A stretch of 64,000 nucleotides of DNA from Amycolatopsis oliviviridis (GTDB lineage Bacteria; Actinomycetota; Actinomycetes; Mycobacteriales; Pseudonocardiaceae): contig NZ_BNAY01000003.1 in assembly GCF_014654365.1 (NCBI RefSeq), forward strand, positions 682,001-746,000, given 5' to 3'. The position numbers were made by a program, and so were the translations under genes. Shown in pieces: positions 7,594 through 15,922 of the stretch. A model generated the notes under the pieces. It had not been told where the DNA came from. It saw only the letters and a program-made list of their open reading frames with translations, and searched no databases. The stretch's first letter is position 1; each line of letters opens with the position of its first letter.

Positions 7594-8415
7594 TCAAATG
7601 ACGCGAACCGAGAAGAACACGGCGCGGGTGTTCGGCAGCAGGATGTGACCCTGTTCGTCGGCCATCTTCCAATACACCTGGCAATGCCCGGGACTGTCGG
7701 GCGCGCGGACCTCGACGGAGACGCGCACGTGTTCGCCGGGCGCGGTCTGCGGGACGGGAACGCGATCGGGCGTGCCGCATTCGCCGGGATTCCCGAACGA
7801 ACCGGCGCGGACCAGATAGCGGCCGACCCATCCGACCGATCCCGCGTTCCGGAACTCCCAGGTCTTCACGAAGGTCGATCCGGCCGCGACCTCGCTGCCG
7901 TCGGGCACGGTCACGTCGGCGACGAACTCCGACGCGTCCCCGGCCGGTGCGGCAGAATCTCCGGAGAAGGGTGCGGCGAAGACGAACACCAGCGCCGCGA
8001 CGAGCACGAGCGCGACGGCCCCGGCGAGGACGAACGCCGTCCGGCGCGATCGATCCGGAGCCGGTTCGGGCTCAGGCGCCACCTCGGCGGTCAGCGCGTC
8101 CCGCGCGCGTTCCCAGGCACCGCGCCATTCGTGGCGGACCTCGTCCTCGTCGCCGCCGAGTACCCCGACGGCCAGCACGCGGACGAACTCCCAGGACGTC
8201 TCCCAGCCGGGCAGACGTTCTCCGCGGGCGGCAGCCGAAAGCGCCGACTTCGAAGCGAGCGCGCCGTACTCGTCGCGCATCCGGTCGTACGACGGGTCAC
8301 CGGCGGCACGTTTCAGCTCCCACAGCCGCCGCGCGAACCCGGCGACGGGTCCGCTGTCCTCCGCCGGACCCCGCGCGACCCGCCCGCGGCGTCCGGGCCT
8401 CCGCTCGACGTCCAT
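7594..8415 (-). CDS. Single-pass membrane protein with NBR1-type Ig-like domain
   Basis: 273 residues. The N-terminal ~100 residues (FARRLWELKRAAGDPSYDRM and on to LPGWETSWEFVRVLAVGV) match the cytoplasmic helical module found in many actinomycete proteins of this type, related to helix-turn-helix regulators. One transmembrane helix follows (about 128-150, rich in A/V/L/F). The external domain (about 165-273, FVADVTVPDGSEVAAGSTFVKTWEFRNAGS) fits the Ig-like fold named after next-to-BRCA1. Expected topology is an intracellular N-terminus with the Ig-like domain outside. The role is unknown. An operon with the two secreted-protein genes downstream is possible but is not shown by spacing (180 bp). 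Confidence 0.82.
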   Translation of the reverse strand: MDVERRPGRRGRVARGPAEDSGPVAGFARRLWELKRAAGDPSYDRMRDEYGALASKSALSAAARGERLPGWETSWEFVRVLAVGVLGGDEDEVRHEWRGAWERARDALTAEVAPEPEPAPDRSRRTAFVLAGAVALVLVAALVFVFAAPFSGDSAAPAGDASEFVADVTVPDGSEVAAGSTFVKTWEFRNAGSVGWVGRYLVRAGSFGNPGECGTPDRVPVPQTAPGEHVRVSVEVRAPDSPGHCQVYWKMADEQGHILLPNTRAVFFSVRVI

Positions 8416-8533
8416 CGATTCCCACGATATGACCCGGTGGCCGGGAAGGCCCGGCGGCGTCCCGCCCCCGATCGAGTGGCGGCGCGCGGTGGTGACGGGA
8501 CGTCGCGGCATGATCACCCATAAAGTAGGCAGA

Positions 8534-9235
8534 ATGCAGGCTTCCAAGATCGCGCGCGCCTGGTTCGGCGCGACCGCGCTGGTGGTGATCGCCGGTCTGG
8601 CCGCCCAGGTCCCGGTCTCGGCGGGCACCGAGGGCGGCACCTTCCACACCCCGGCCGGGCGGGTGGCCAACCTGCTGGCCTTCTTCACCATCGACTCGAA
8701 CATCCTGGTCGGCATCGGCAGCCTGCTGCTCGCGCTCGGCGTCGCCGGCCGCTCGACCCTGTTCGGCGTGCTGCGGCTCACCGGCCTCGTCGGCATCATC
8801 GTGACCGGCGTGGTCTTCCAGGTCGCGCTCGCCGACCTCTACGAACTGCACGGCTGGGCCCAGTTCGCCGACACGATGCTGCACAAGGTGTCGCCGCTGA
8901 TGTGCGTCGCGGGCTGGCTGCTGTTCGGGCCGCGCGGGCAGCTGTCGTGGCGAGTCCTGTGGTGGTCGCTGCTCTACCCGCTGGCCTGGCTCGCCGTCAC
9001 GCTGGTGCGCGGCGCCATGATCGGGTTCTACCCGTACCCGTTCGTCGATCCCGGCATCAACGGCTATGGCGGCGTCGCTTTCAACTGCGTCCTGATCGGC
9101 GTGCTGTTCATCGGCCTCGCGGCGGCCGCGGTCGGTTTCGACCGCACCTTCAGCCGCAAGGACGAGGTGGACGACTACTTAGCCCCGGACCCGGCGGAAA
9201 GCGTTGAGCGGATCCGAGACACCGGCGCGTACTAG
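8534..9235 (+). CDS. Pr6Pr family membrane protein
   Basis: 233 residues from the ATG at 8534. Six hydrophobic segments can be picked out, which fits the six-helix Pr6Pr (FAR-17a/AIG1-like) membrane family. Characteristic pieces are NLLAFFTIDSNILVG (about 50-64), HKVSPLMCVAGWLLFGPRG (about 117-135) and PYPFVDPGINGYGG. The biochemical function of bacterial members is not established. It diverges from the Ig-like-domain gene, and its last 57 bp overlap the convergent flavin oxidoreductase gene. Confidence 0.85.
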   Translation: MQASKIARAWFGATALVVIAGLAAQVPVSAGTEGGTFHTPAGRVANLLAFFTIDSNILVGIGSLLLALGVAGRSTLFGVLRLTGLVGIIVTGVVFQVALADLYELHGWAQFADTMLHKVSPLMCVAGWLLFGPRGQLSWRVLWWSLLYPLAWLAVTLVRGAMIGFYPYPFVDPGINGYGGVAFNCVLIGVLFIGLAAAAVGFDRTFSRKDEVDDYLAPDPAESVERIRDTGAY

Positions 9236-10417
9236 CGCCCGCACCGCGCCGAGCCGCCGGTCCACCGGTTTCCCGGCGGCCACCCGGTGCATCTGCTGGG
9301 TGTGCCACTGGATTTCGAGCAGGCTGTCGGCCAGCCGGATCCCCGTCTTCGGGGCCGTGCGCTGCGCGCGGACGTCCTCACCCGCCAGCAGACGGCCGGG
9401 CAGCGCGGGATCGACGACCAGCGGCCTGCCGAGCCCGATGACGTCCAGCGCGCCGGAACGCAGCGCGTCCGCCATTCCCTCCGGGCTGGTGAAGCCACCC
9501 GTGACCATCAGCGCGACGTCGGTGACCTGCCGCGCTTTCGCGGCGTAGTCGAGGAAGTAGGCCTCACGGCTGGCAGTGCTGGCCTTGCTCGCCTTGCCGG
9601 AGCCCATCATGGCGGCCTTCTCGTAGGTGCCTCCGGAGACTTCCAGCAGGTCGATGCCCGCTTCGCCCAGTTCGCGGACGACTTCGAGCGATTCCTCCTC
9701 GCTGAAGCCGCCGCGCTGGAAGTCCGCGCTGTTGAGCTTGACCGCGATCGGCACGCCGTCGCCGACCTCGGCGCGCACGCGGGCGACGACTTCGAGCAGG
9801 AAGCGGCGCCGCCGGAGAGCGTCACCGCCCCAGCCGTCGGTGCGCTGGTTGGTCAGCGGCGAAAGGAACTGCGAGACGAGGTAGCCGTGCGCGCCGTGGA
9901 TCTGGACACCGGCGAAACCGGCCTCGACGACGGTGCGCGCGGCCACGCCGAAGCGGTCGATGATCGTTTCGATCTCGTCGACGGTCAGCGCCCGGGGCGT
10001 CGCGAACACCGATCGGATGCCGCGGTCGCCGAAGGGCACCGCCGACGGCGCGACCGGCTGACGGGAGAGGAAGCGCGGGCTCTGACGGCCGGGATGGTTG
10101 AGCTGGACCCACAGCCGGGTCTCGGTCCCGTCCGCCGACCGCGCCCACGGCTTGAACTCCGTCGCGTCCGGTTCCCGGGGCACCGCGACGTTGCGCGGTT
10201 CGCCGAGCGCCGTCGGATCGACCATGACGTTGCCGGTGATCAGCGTCCCGGCCCCGCCCCGGGACCACGTCCGGTACAGCTCGGTCAGTTCGGCGGTCGG
10301 CCGGTTGCGGCGATCGCCGAGCTGCTCGCTCAGCGCGGCCTTGGCCAGCCGGTTCGGCAGGGTCGCACCGCACCGCAGTTTCAGCGGCTCGGCCAGCAGT
10401 TCCTTGGGCTCGCTCAT
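9179..10417 (-). CDS. NADH:flavin oxidoreductase (old yellow enzyme family)
   Basis: 412 residues. The FMN-binding TIM barrel is recognisable from LKLRCGATLPNRLAKAALSEQLGD near the start, NHPGRQSP, the motif GVQIHGAHGYLVSQFLSP (about 170-187) and a glycine-rich phosphate-binding end (MVTGGFTSPEGM, GLGRPLVVDP). Such enzymes reduce activated C=C bonds using NAD(P)H. The preferred substrate is unknown. The 3' end overlaps the Pr6Pr gene by 57 bp. Upstream, the gap to the next gene contains the perfect palindromes ACTGATCAGT and ACATAC-N5-GTATGT, suggesting regulated expression. Confidence 0.92.
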   Translation of the reverse strand: MSEPKELLAEPLKLRCGATLPNRLAKAALSEQLGDRRNRPTAELTELYRTWSRGGAGTLITGNVMVDPTALGEPRNVAVPREPDATEFKPWARSADGTETRLWVQLNHPGRQSPRFLSRQPVAPSAVPFGDRGIRSVFATPRALTVDEIETIIDRFGVAARTVVEAGFAGVQIHGAHGYLVSQFLSPLTNQRTDGWGGDALRRRRFLLEVVARVRAEVGDGVPIAVKLNSADFQRGGFSEEESLEVVRELGEAGIDLLEVSGGTYEKAAMMGSGKASKASTASREAYFLDYAAKARQVTDVALMVTGGFTSPEGMADALRSGALDVIGLGRPLVVDPALPGRLLAGEDVRAQRTAPKTGIRLADSLLEIQWHTQQMHRVAAGKPVDRRLGAVRALVRAGVSDPLNAFRRVRG

Positions 10418-10466
10418 CCGCGCTTCCTCCGCCGTTACCTACTGATCAGTATCCCTACTCGAAGTA

Positions 10467-10483
10467 ACATACTCTCGGTATGT
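10467..10483. promoter_or_regulatory. Inverted repeat upstream of the old-yellow-enzyme gene
   Basis: ACATAC and GTATGT are separated by 5 nt, about 50 bp upstream of the oxidoreductase start, and ACTGATCAGT (10441-10450) lies closer to the start. Either could be an operator. The HxlR-type regulator encoded 375 bp away is a candidate binder, but no direct link is visible. Confidence 0.4.
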
Positions 10484-10490
10484 CGAGTAC

Positions 10491-10865
10491 TCAAGATGCG
10501 GCGATGCCGAAGGGGTTGTCGATCACGTAGCGCCAGAGCCCGTCCTCGCCGCGTCGCGCGACATCGGTGGCCGTCGCCGCGAGATGGCCCTCGATGACCC
10601 AGTCGACGATCAGCAGCGCCAGGTCGCCGGCCACCCGCACCTGGCGCGGCGTGACCGAGATGGGCTGCCCGAGCGCGAGGATCCCGCCGTTCGCGGCCCG
10701 GCGTTCCGCGCCGCTCACCTGCACGCCGTCCCGGCGGACGAACACGGCGTCCGGCTCGTAGACGGTGTCGAGGATTTCAGCGGATCCGGTGTTGAAGGCG
10801 GCTTGGAAGACGAAGGGGTGCTCGGCGGGATCCGCCGTCAACGGCACACTGGTGGAATGCGTCAT
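10491..10865 (-). CDS. NTF2-like (SnoaL/DUF4440-type) protein
   Basis: 124 residues from the ATG at 10865. The cone-shaped NTF2-like fold is suggested by FVFQAAFNTGSAEILDTVYEPDAVFVRRDG, a central helix (GAERRAANGGILALG) and the closing strands RRGEDGLWRYVIDNPFG. Members include small ketosteroid isomerase-like enzymes and ligand-binding proteins, and the substrate here is unknown. Its start codon overlaps the divergent HxlR regulator gene by 9 bp, so the two 5' ends interlock. That arrangement favours regulation by that HxlR protein. Confidence 0.78.
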   Translation of the reverse strand: MTHSTSVPLTADPAEHPFVFQAAFNTGSAEILDTVYEPDAVFVRRDGVQVSGAERRAANGGILALGQPISVTPRQVRVAGDLALLIVDWVIEGHLAATATDVARRGEDGLWRYVIDNPFGIAAS

Positions 10866-11261
10866 GCGGACAGCGAAACCGACCGCGAAGCAGGTCACCA
10901 AACGGAAACCTTCGACGGCGAACTCGTCCCGGACGCCCGCGGCCGCACCCGCCGTCCGGAGCCGGACTGCCCCGTCGAGGTCGCGCTCGCCGCGATCTCG
11001 GGCCGCTGGACGACGCTGGTCCTCCGCGAGCTGATGGGCGGGGCCCGGTCCTTCAGCGAGCTTCGCGCGGCATTGCCCGACCTGTCGGCGAAGGTGCTGA
11101 CGGAACGCCTCGGCGACCTGACCGCGCGACGCCTCGCCGTCCGCGAGGAGCTTCCGGGCTTCCCGAGCCGCACCAGCTACCGGCTCACCCCGGCAGGGCA
11201 GGCTCTGAGGCCGCTGCTGATCGAGCTGTACCGCTCGGGCTCGGTACTACTGGCCCAGTAA
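10857..11261 (+). CDS. HxlR-family winged-helix regulator
   Basis: 134 residues. The HxlR winged helix is clear at about residues 40-130: CPVEVALAAISGRWTTLVLRELM, then FSELRAALPDLSAKVLTERL and the wing RTSYRLTPAG. About 39 hydrophilic residues precede the domain, longer than usual. No better in-frame start was found nearer the domain, so the ATG at 10857 is used, which overlaps the divergent NTF2-like gene by 9 bp. HxlR proteins often sense electrophiles or oxidants and control a divergent gene. The 3' end overlaps the convergent DUF309 gene by 15 bp. Confidence 0.88.
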   Translation: MRHADSETDREAGHQTETFDGELVPDARGRTRRPEPDCPVEVALAAISGRWTTLVLRELMGGARSFSELRAALPDLSAKVLTERLGDLTARRLAVREELPGFPSRTSYRLTPAGQALRPLLIELYRSGSVLLAQ

Positions 11262-11717
11262 GCGAGGCGGGACCGGCTCGACCCGCACCCGCACCTTCAC
11301 CTCGTCGGCCATCGCCCTCGCCCAGGCCTGCAGTCCCGGGATGTCGATCCCGTGCGGCCGGGCCTCGCGGAACGGCTCGATGTTGCCCGCGCCGCGCTCC
11401 AGCAGCGACGCCGCGCCGTTCCCGTTCCCCCTGGCCGCGTGGGTCAGGCCCACGGCGAGCTGCGCGAGGCCGCGCCACAGCTCCCGCTCCGGCCCGTCGG
11501 TCGCCTTCCACGCGTCCTCGAACACCTCGTGCGCGTGGAACGGACGGCCCTCGTCGAGCAGGCGCTGGGCCTCGGCGATGGTGTCCCCGGGGCTGCGTTC
11601 GATGCCCTCGGGCTGCCGTTCGACCCCGTCCGCGCCGTACGGGAGCGGCCTGCCGAGACCGTCCCGAGGGCGCGCGTTGCGGGCTCGTCCGGCTTCGTCA
11701 CGGTCCCGGTCGGTCAT
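11247..11717 (-). CDS. DUF309 domain protein
   Basis: 156 residues. A charged N-terminal ~45 residues is followed by the DUF309 helical domain, with the hallmark FHAHEVFEDAWKATDG (about residues 59-74) and GLAQLAVGLTHAARGN. The function of the family is unknown; the conserved His/Glu pairs could bind metal. It ends inside the HxlR gene and starts 35 bp from the divergent guaB1 gene. Confidence 0.85.
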   Translation of the reverse strand: MTDRDRDEAGRARNARPRDGLGRPLPYGADGVERQPEGIERSPGDTIAEAQRLLDEGRPFHAHEVFEDAWKATDGPERELWRGLAQLAVGLTHAARGNGNGAASLLERGAGNIEPFREARPHGIDIPGLQAWARAMADEVKVRVRVEPVPPRLLGQ

Positions 11718-11752
11718 GCCGACATTGTCCCACGCGGGTATCCTGGGGACTC

Positions 11753-13192
11753 GTGCGCTTTCTCGACGGGCACCGGCCCGCTCACGACCTGACCTACGAC
11801 GACGTGTTCCTGTTGCCGAACCGTTCAGACGTGGAGTCCCGCTTCGACGTCGACCTGTCCACTGTGGACGGCACCGGCGCGACCATCCCGATCGTGGTGG
11901 CGAACATGACCGCCGTCGCGGGCCGCCGGATGGCCGAGACGGTCGCCCGGCGCGGCGGGCTCGTCGTCCTGCCGCAGGATGTCGACGCCACCGCGGTCGC
12001 CGAAATCGTCACCTGGGTCAAGAGCCGTCACACCGTGTGGGACACCCCGCTCGTGCTGACCGGCGGCGACGCGGTGGCCGACGCGCTGAACCTCGTCGGC
12101 AAACGCGCCCACGGCGCCGTCGTCGTGGTGGACGAGGACGGCAAGCCGGTCGGCGTCGTCGACGAAGCGGCCTGCGCCGGCGTCGACCGCTTCGCGCGGC
12201 TCGGGGACGTCGCGGAACCCGCGCTCGTCACGGTCCCGCTGGACACCCCGCCCCGCGAGGTGTTCGAGCGCCTGCACGCCCACGGCGGCGGTCTCGCGCT
12301 CGGTATCGACGAAAACGGCAGGCTCGCGGGTGTCCTGACCGAGATCGCGGCGCTGCGCGCGGAGATCTACACCCCGGCCGTCGACGACGGCGGGAACCTG
12401 CGCGTCGCCGCCGCGATCGGTGTGAACGGCGACGTCGCGGCGAAGGCCGAGGCCGTCCTCGCGGCGGGCGTCGACGTGCTGGTCGTCGACACCGCGCACG
12501 GCCACCAGGAGAAGATGATCTCCGCGCTCAAGGCCGTCCGGTCGGTCAGCCCGCGGGTCCCGGTGGTCGCCGGGAACGTGGTCACCGCGGAGGGCACGCG
12601 CGACCTGATCCACGCGGGCGCGGACGTCGTCAAGGTCGGCGTCGGCCCCGGCGCCATGTGCACGACCCGGATGATGACCGGCGTCGGCCGCCCGCAGTTC
12701 TCCGCCGTCGCCGAATGCGCCGCCGCGGCCCGCGAACTGGGCAAACACGTCTGGGCGGACGGCGGCGTGCGGCATCCGCGCGACGTCGCGCTCGCCCTGG
12801 CCGCGGGCGCGTCCTCGGCGATGGTCGGCTCGTGGTTCGCCGGCACCCACGAATCCCCCGGCGACCTGCGGTACGACGAGCAGGGCAGGCCGTACAAGGA
12901 GTCGTTCGGCATGGCGTCCAAGCGGGCCGTCGGCGCCCGCACGCGCACGGACAACGTCTTCGAGCGCGCCAAGAAGGGCCTGTTCGAAGAGGGCATCTCG
13001 GCGTCGCGGATGGCGCTGGACCCGGCCCGCCCCGGCGTCGAGGACCTGCTCGACTCCATCGGCTCCGGCGTCCGGTCGGCCTGCACGTACGCGGGCGCGC
13101 GGACGCTGGAGGAGTTCCACGAGCGCGCGCTGCTCGGCATCCAGTCCGCCGCCGGCTTCGCGGAAGGGCGCCCGTTGCCGTCGGGCTGGTGA
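11753..13192 (+). CDS. guaB1: GuaB1-family IMP dehydrogenase-related protein (probable GMP reductase)
   Basis: 479 residues starting at GTG. It is a TIM-barrel IMPDH/GMP-reductase family enzyme with a CBS-pair region inserted at about 95-215 (AVVVVDEDGKPVGVVDEA, LGIDENGRLAGVLTEI). The catalytic loop is GVGPGAMCTTRMMTGVGRPQ with the active cysteine at C303. True IMPDH has a GSICTTR-type loop, so this belongs to the GuaB1 branch. Its Mycobacterium smegmatis member was shown to be a CBS-containing GMP reductase (GMP to IMP, purine salvage). Function here is by family analogy. It is followed closely by a glycosyltransferase gene on the same strand but has no obvious shared role. Confidence 0.9.
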   Translation: MRFLDGHRPAHDLTYDDVFLLPNRSDVESRFDVDLSTVDGTGATIPIVVANMTAVAGRRMAETVARRGGLVVLPQDVDATAVAEIVTWVKSRHTVWDTPLVLTGGDAVADALNLVGKRAHGAVVVVDEDGKPVGVVDEAACAGVDRFARLGDVAEPALVTVPLDTPPREVFERLHAHGGGLALGIDENGRLAGVLTEIAALRAEIYTPAVDDGGNLRVAAAIGVNGDVAAKAEAVLAAGVDVLVVDTAHGHQEKMISALKAVRSVSPRVPVVAGNVVTAEGTRDLIHAGADVVKVGVGPGAMCTTRMMTGVGRPQFSAVAECAAAARELGKHVWADGGVRHPRDVALALAAGASSAMVGSWFAGTHESPGDLRYDEQGRPYKESFGMASKRAVGARTRTDNVFERAKKGLFEEGISASRMALDPARPGVEDLLDSIGSGVRSACTYAGARTLEEFHERALLGIQSAAGFAEGRPLPSGW

Positions 13193-13224
13193 TCCGGCGT
13201 ACCCGAAGCACTAGGGTGCACCGG

Positions 13225-14265
13225 GTGAGACGCCTCAGACGGATCGTGGCGGCGGCGATGGACCGCCGCCACGCGGAAAACGGGGAAATCGCCGAACTGC
13301 GGTCCGCGCTCGCGGACCAGGCCGCGGAACTCGAGCGGTTGCGCGCGGCACTGGAGCACCGCACCGCCTGGCTCGAAGATCATGGCGCGGCGCTGCGGGA
13401 CGGCGACGCGCGGATCACCACCGTCGAAGCCAGGCAGGAAGCCCTCGGCACGCGCCAGGAAGCGCTCGACGGCTGGCTCGGAAGCCACGACACCGCCTTC
13501 GAAGGACTTCACGTGCGGGCCGAAAACCTCGAAGCCGCCCGCGATGTCGCCACCTTCACGCACTGGATCGAGCAGCACGAACTCGTGGCCTCGCCGAAGA
13601 TCTCGATCGTCTTGCCGACGCACGACCGGGCCGCGCTGCTGCCCCGCGCGGTCGCTTCGGTCCAGGCGCAACGTTACGAGAACTGGGAACTGGTGATCGT
13701 CGACGACGCCAGTTCGGACTCCACGCCCAAGGTGATCGCCGGCTTCGAAGACCCGCGGATCCGGTCGATCCGGGTCGAGCACGGCGGCGTCTGCGCCGCA
13801 CGCAACGCCGGACTGGCCGAGGTCACCGGGGACGCCGTCGCCTACCTCGACGACGACAACACGATGCATCCGTTGTGGCTCAAGGCCTTGGGCTGGGCGT
13901 TCGGCGAGCATCCGGAGATCACGGCGGCCTACGGCGGTTTCGTCATCGACGACATCGGCGGCCTGCCGACGCTGTTCCTGCGGCGCTACGACCGGGAGAC
14001 CCTGCTGCGAGAGAACCTCGCCGACATCGGCGCCGTCGCGCACCGAACGGGTCTTCGCGAGGCGCGGTTCGACGAATCGCTGGTCGAGATGGGCGACTGG
14101 GATCTGCTCCTGGCGCTGACCGCGGACCGCGCGCCCCTGGTCGTCCCGGCGATCTCCTGTTACTACACCACGACTTCCGGGGACCGGCTTTCCCACGGGC
14201 CGACCTACGACGACGACTTCGCCGCCATCCGCCGCAAGCATTCAGGACCGGAGCACCGACCATGA
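13225..14265 (+). CDS. Family 2 glycosyltransferase with N-terminal coiled coil
   Basis: 346 residues from a GTG at 13225, which has AGGG eight bases upstream; an in-frame GTG at 13216 is the alternative. Residues about 15-110 are heptad-like and charged (AELRSALADQAAELERLRAA), suggesting a coiled coil. The GT-A catalytic domain follows: ISIVLPTHDRAALLPRAVASV (about 130-150), LVIVDDASSDST, and the metal-binding region AYLDDDNTM. GT2 enzymes use nucleotide sugars to build surface glycans. The TGA overlaps the ATG of the next gene, so it is coupled to the phosphodiesterase-like gene. The acceptor is unknown. Confidence 0.88.
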   Translation: MRRLRRIVAAAMDRRHAENGEIAELRSALADQAAELERLRAALEHRTAWLEDHGAALRDGDARITTVEARQEALGTRQEALDGWLGSHDTAFEGLHVRAENLEAARDVATFTHWIEQHELVASPKISIVLPTHDRAALLPRAVASVQAQRYENWELVIVDDASSDSTPKVIAGFEDPRIRSIRVEHGGVCAARNAGLAEVTGDAVAYLDDDNTMHPLWLKALGWAFGEHPEITAAYGGFVIDDIGGLPTLFLRRYDRETLLRENLADIGAVAHRTGLREARFDESLVEMGDWDLLLALTADRAPLVVPAISCYYTTTSGDRLSHGPTYDDDFAAIRRKHSGPEHRP

Positions 14266-15860
14266 CCGGCAAGACCAAGATCCTCGTGGTCGCACTCGAC
14301 GCGTGCGACCCGGCCACGATCCGCGATCTCGCCGCCGCGGGCGAGGTACCGACTTTGGCGCGCCTGCTCGAAACCAGCGCTTCGGCGACGACGCACAACC
14401 CTTACGGACTGTTCGTCGGCTCGCTGTGGAGCAGTTTCTTCACCGCGCGCACGGCGGCGCGGACCGGATTCCACTGCTGGGAAGAGGTCGACACCAAGAC
14501 CTACGAACGGCGGCTGACCAGTCCGCTGGAGATCCGGGGCACCCCGTTCTGGGAGACCCTTTCCGACGCCGGGAAACGCGTCGCCGTGCTCGACGTCCCG
14601 CATTCCCGTGCGGACAAACCGCTCAACGGGGCCATGGTGAGCGAATACGCCTGCCACGACCGGCATTTCGGCTTCCACACTTCACCGCCGGAGCTGGCGA
14701 AGGAGATCGAGGCCGAGGTCGGGCTCACTCCCATCCTCACCGCGGAGCCCGATCTGGTACGCGACTGGGCGCCGGACGACTATCTCCACCGCGAAGGGCC
14801 GCACCGGACGGCGGACGAGGAACGCGCGCTGACGCACGGGCTCGTCGCCGGGATCCGGCAGAAGACCCAGGTGTCGGCCAAGCTGCTCGCCGAGGGCGAC
14901 TGGGATCTTTTCCTTTCGGTGTACGGGGAATCCCACAGCATCGGCCATCAGCAGTGGCATCTGCACGACCCCGCGCACCGCGACCACGACGTCGCGCTCG
15001 GCGCGGAACTGGATCCGGTCCGCTCGGTCTACCGGGGTCTCGACGAAGCGATCGGCGAGCATCTCTCCCTGGCCGGAGAGGACACCACGGTGTTCGTGTT
15101 GCTGAGTCACGGCATGGGCCCGCGGTACGAGGGAAGCCATCTGCTGCACGAAATCCTGCGGCTTCTCGACACGGTGGAGACCGAAGGATTGCGTGGCGGC
15201 GGCGCGATGACGCGGGCCAAACGCGCCTACTCCGCGCTCCCGGGTCCTTTGAGGACGAAACTCGCGTCGGCCGCGATGCCCTTGCTGCGCAAGCGACTGG
15301 CAGCCGCCCCGCTGCCCGCGGTGCCGAACTGGGCGACCGCCGAACAGCGGTCGAAGCAGCGGTTCTACCTGTCTCCCAACAATTTCGTCTTCGGCGGGGT
15401 GCGGATCAACCTGGTGGGCCGGGAACCGCACGGCGTCGTCCGGCCCGGCGCCGAATACGAGGCCGTCTGCGCGCGGCTGACCGAGGACCTGCTCTCACTG
15501 GTGAACGTCGCGACCGGGAAACCCGTGGTGCGCGAGGTTTCCCGCACGAGCGATCACTACGACCGGGAGGCCGACGACACCCTGCCCGATCTGCTGATCG
15601 ACTGGGCCCGCACCGGCCCGATCGAGACGGTCTGGTCGCCGAAGACCGGCGTCGTCTACGGCCCGGACGAGCATTGGCGCACCGGGGACCATCGACCGGA
15701 CGGGCTCCTCCTCGCCAGCGGCCCCGGTTTCGGGCCGGGCGCGAAGCTGCCGGAACTGGACGTCGTCGATCTGGGCGCGACGCTTTCGGCCATGCTCGGC
15801 GTCGAACTCACGGACGACGTGGACGGCCGGCCGCTCCCTTGGGCGAAACCGGTGTCGTGA
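14262..15860 (+). CDS. Alkaline-phosphatase-superfamily phosphodiesterase/nucleotide pyrophosphatase-like protein
   Basis: 532 residues. The start KILVVALDACDPATIRDLAAAGEVPTLARLL matches the type I phosphodiesterase/nucleotide pyrophosphatase fold, where the first Asp binds metal. Other landmarks are SLWSSFFTARTAARTGFH (expected position of the nucleophile loop), SVYGESHSIGHQQWH (metal-binding Asp/His region, here Glu/His) and VFVLLSHGMGPRYEGSHLL. No signal peptide or membrane segment is visible, so it is probably cytosolic. Coupling to the upstream GT2 by an ATGA overlap suggests a joint role in a phosphorylated or phosphodiester-linked glycan. The substrate is unknown. Confidence 0.82.
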   Translation: MTGKTKILVVALDACDPATIRDLAAAGEVPTLARLLETSASATTHNPYGLFVGSLWSSFFTARTAARTGFHCWEEVDTKTYERRLTSPLEIRGTPFWETLSDAGKRVAVLDVPHSRADKPLNGAMVSEYACHDRHFGFHTSPPELAKEIEAEVGLTPILTAEPDLVRDWAPDDYLHREGPHRTADEERALTHGLVAGIRQKTQVSAKLLAEGDWDLFLSVYGESHSIGHQQWHLHDPAHRDHDVALGAELDPVRSVYRGLDEAIGEHLSLAGEDTTVFVLLSHGMGPRYEGSHLLHEILRLLDTVETEGLRGGGAMTRAKRAYSALPGPLRTKLASAAMPLLRKRLAAAPLPAVPNWATAEQRSKQRFYLSPNNFVFGGVRINLVGREPHGVVRPGAEYEAVCARLTEDLLSLVNVATGKPVVREVSRTSDHYDREADDTLPDLLIDWARTGPIETVWSPKTGVVYGPDEHWRTGDHRPDGLLLASGPGFGPGAKLPELDVVDLGATLSAMLGVELTDDVDGRPLPWAKPVS

Positions 15861-15862
15861 AG

Positions 15863-15917
15863 TGTCATGAAAGGGTCTTTCAGGACGAAAAATGTCCTGA
15901 AAGACCCTTTCATGACA
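15863..15917. repeat. 55-bp intergenic palindrome, TGAAAGGG type (perfect copy)
   Basis: Perfect 24-bp arms (15863-15886 and 15894-15917) surround the 7-nt loop GAAAAAT. Each arm contains its own smaller quasi-palindrome, TGAAAGGGTCTTTCA. The element lies between the convergent ends of the phosphodiesterase gene and phoH2, so it may act as a bidirectional terminator. It shares its exact dimensions with six other elements in this window. Confidence 0.85.
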
Positions 15918-15922
15918 TACGC

